The position numbers were made by a program, and so were the translations under genes. Positions 6,238 to 6,928 of a stretch of DNA of 6,928 nt are shown piece by piece. The notes under the pieces were generated by a model. That model was not told the DNA's origin. It made no database searches and saw only the letters and a list, made by a program, of their open reading frames with translations. Every line of letters begins with the position of its first letter. Position 1 is the stretch's first letter. Source of the stretch: Rickettsiales bacterium (lineage in GTDB: Bacteria; Pseudomonadota; Alphaproteobacteria; Rickettsiales; UBA3002); contig JAJTIB010000215.1 in assembly GCA_021300075.1 (NCBI GenBank), positions 1 to 6,928 of the forward strand. Direction: 5' to 3'.

Positions 6238-6791
6238 GTGCCGCTCTGTCGCAGAATTCCATACATTCGACTCCTCGCACGCAGGGGGAAGTCTGGCGCA
6301 TTGAGCGCGCGAGTGAGAAAGACTGGCCGGGCATCTGGGCGATTTTCCGCGAGGTGATTTCAACCGGCGATACCTTCGCCTACGCGCCGGAAACGACCGA
6401 GGACGAAGCTCACGACCTTTGGATGCGGCGCGGCACGCATGGCACCGGCGCCGAGCCTTATATTGTGCGCGATGGCGACGAAATTGTGGGCACCTTCACC
6501 TTGCGCCCCAACCATCACGGCCTTGGCGCGCATGTGGCCAATGCCGGTTATATGGTGAAACCCTCGCATCGTGGGCGCGGCATTGCCCGCGCGATGTGCC
6601 AGTTCTCGCTCGAGGAAGCGCGGCGGCAGGGCTATCTCTCCATGCAATTCAATTACGTCGTTTCCACCAACACACGGGCGGTGGAATTATGGCAGAGCAT
6701 GGGTTTCCAGATCATCGGTATCGCCCCGAAATCTTACCGTCACGCTCAGTTCGGGCTGGTCGATATTTATATCATGCATCGGATGTTATGA
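6234..6791 (+). CDS. GNAT-family N-acetyltransferase inside the nuo operon
   Basis: This 185-residue protein has the GNAT fold. After a variable leader (1-18), residues 22-45 fit beta 1-alpha 1 (IERASEKDWPGIWAIFREV), 76-91 the central strands (YIVRDGDEIVGTFTLR), and 104-121 motif A, where YMVKPSHRGRGIARAM carries the R-x-x-G-x-G/A acetyl-CoA loop (R113, G114, G116, A118). Motif B follows: VVSTNTRAVELWQSMGFQIIG (142-162), with the usual N-x-x-A-x-x-L-W-x-x-x-G-F. The C-terminus YRHAQFGLVDIYIMHRML is common among small GNATs acting on amines or amino-acid-like substrates, but the acceptor here is unknown. The gene overlaps nuoC and nuoD by four bases each (ATGA), so it is translated as part of the complex I operon. 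Whether it modifies a Nuo subunit, or only shares expression, cannot be told. Confidence 0.93.
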   Translation: MSAALSQNSIHSTPRTQGEVWRIERASEKDWPGIWAIFREVISTGDTFAYAPETTEDEAHDLWMRRGTHGTGAEPYIVRDGDEIVGTFTLRPNHHGLGAHVANAGYMVKPSHRGRGIARAMCQFSLEEARRQGYLSMQFNYVVSTNTRAVELWQSMGFQIIGIAPKSYRHAQFGLVDIYIMHRML

Positions 6792-6928
6792 CCCAAGTCG
6801 ACATTAAAAATCTGACGCTGAATTTTGGCCCGCAACATCCGGCGGCGCATGGTGTACTGCGCCTGGTACTCGAAATGGACGGCGAGGTGGTCGAACGCGC
6901 TGACCCGCATATCGGTCTTCTGCACCGC
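6788..6928 (+). CDS. nuoD: NADH-quinone oxidoreductase subunit D, N-terminal fragment (partial at window end)
   Basis: NuoD (49 kDa subunit) forms the quinone-binding pocket of complex I together with NuoB. Only the first 47 residues are present. They include the conserved FGPQHPAAHGVLRLVLEMDGE stretch (from residue 13), whose H17-P-A-A-H21 loop contributes a quinone-headgroup ligand in the family, and the later DPHIGLLHR (39-47) that leads into the next conserved element. The ATG overlaps the stop of the GNAT gene (ATGA 6788-6791). The length of the family is about 390-410 residues, so most of the gene lies beyond the window. The call is secure from this N-terminus. Confidence 0.95.
   Translation, partial: MTQVDIKNLTLNFGPQHPAAHGVLRLVLEMDGEVVERADPHIGLLHR

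Overview
The window looks like a piece of an alphaproteobacterial chromosome of moderate G+C. The evidence is an alpha-type NADH-quinone oxidoreductase (complex I) operon with separate nuoC and nuoD genes, a fabI-aroC gene pair, and a lipoprotein of the rickettsial 17 kDa antigen / glycine-zipper type. The genus cannot be fixed from the sequence. Every gene lies on the plus strand.

Layout. Positions 1-232 hold the C-terminal end of an EamA/DMT-type membrane transporter. Positions 270-1616 encode a 12-helix protein related to subunit I of heme-copper oxidases; it keeps the heme-type histidines but lacks the usual His-His pair of helix 7. Positions 1770-2285 encode a small outer-envelope lipoprotein, 2397-3227 enoyl-ACP reductase (FabI) and 3300-4433 chorismate synthase (AroC). 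A 289-base gap (4434-4722) follows, and then nuoA, nuoB, nuoC, a GNAT acetyltransferase gene and the start of nuoD, which runs off the window. The genes from nuoA to nuoD overlap or are one base apart, so they form one tightly coupled operon.

How the genes relate. NuoA is a membrane subunit; NuoB, NuoC and NuoD belong to the peripheral arm that passes electrons through cluster N2 to quinone. FabI (fatty acid elongation) and AroC (last step of the shikimate pathway) are housekeeping enzymes. The oxidase-like protein may also belong to respiration, but nothing else of an oxidase lies in the window.

Most notable signals. (1) An 82-base, nearly perfect palindromic repeat lies in frame inside aroC and adds about 27 residues, much as Rickettsia palindromic elements do inside genes. 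(2) A GNAT gene sits between nuoC and nuoD with ATGA overlaps on both sides. (3) The heme-copper oxidase-like protein has an incomplete copper site. (4) Imperfect inverted repeats start at the stop codons of the oxidase-like gene and fabI and share the core GCTAAAACCT; the second one covers the aroC start. (5) The aroC-nuoA gap is unexpectedly open on both strands and unexplained.
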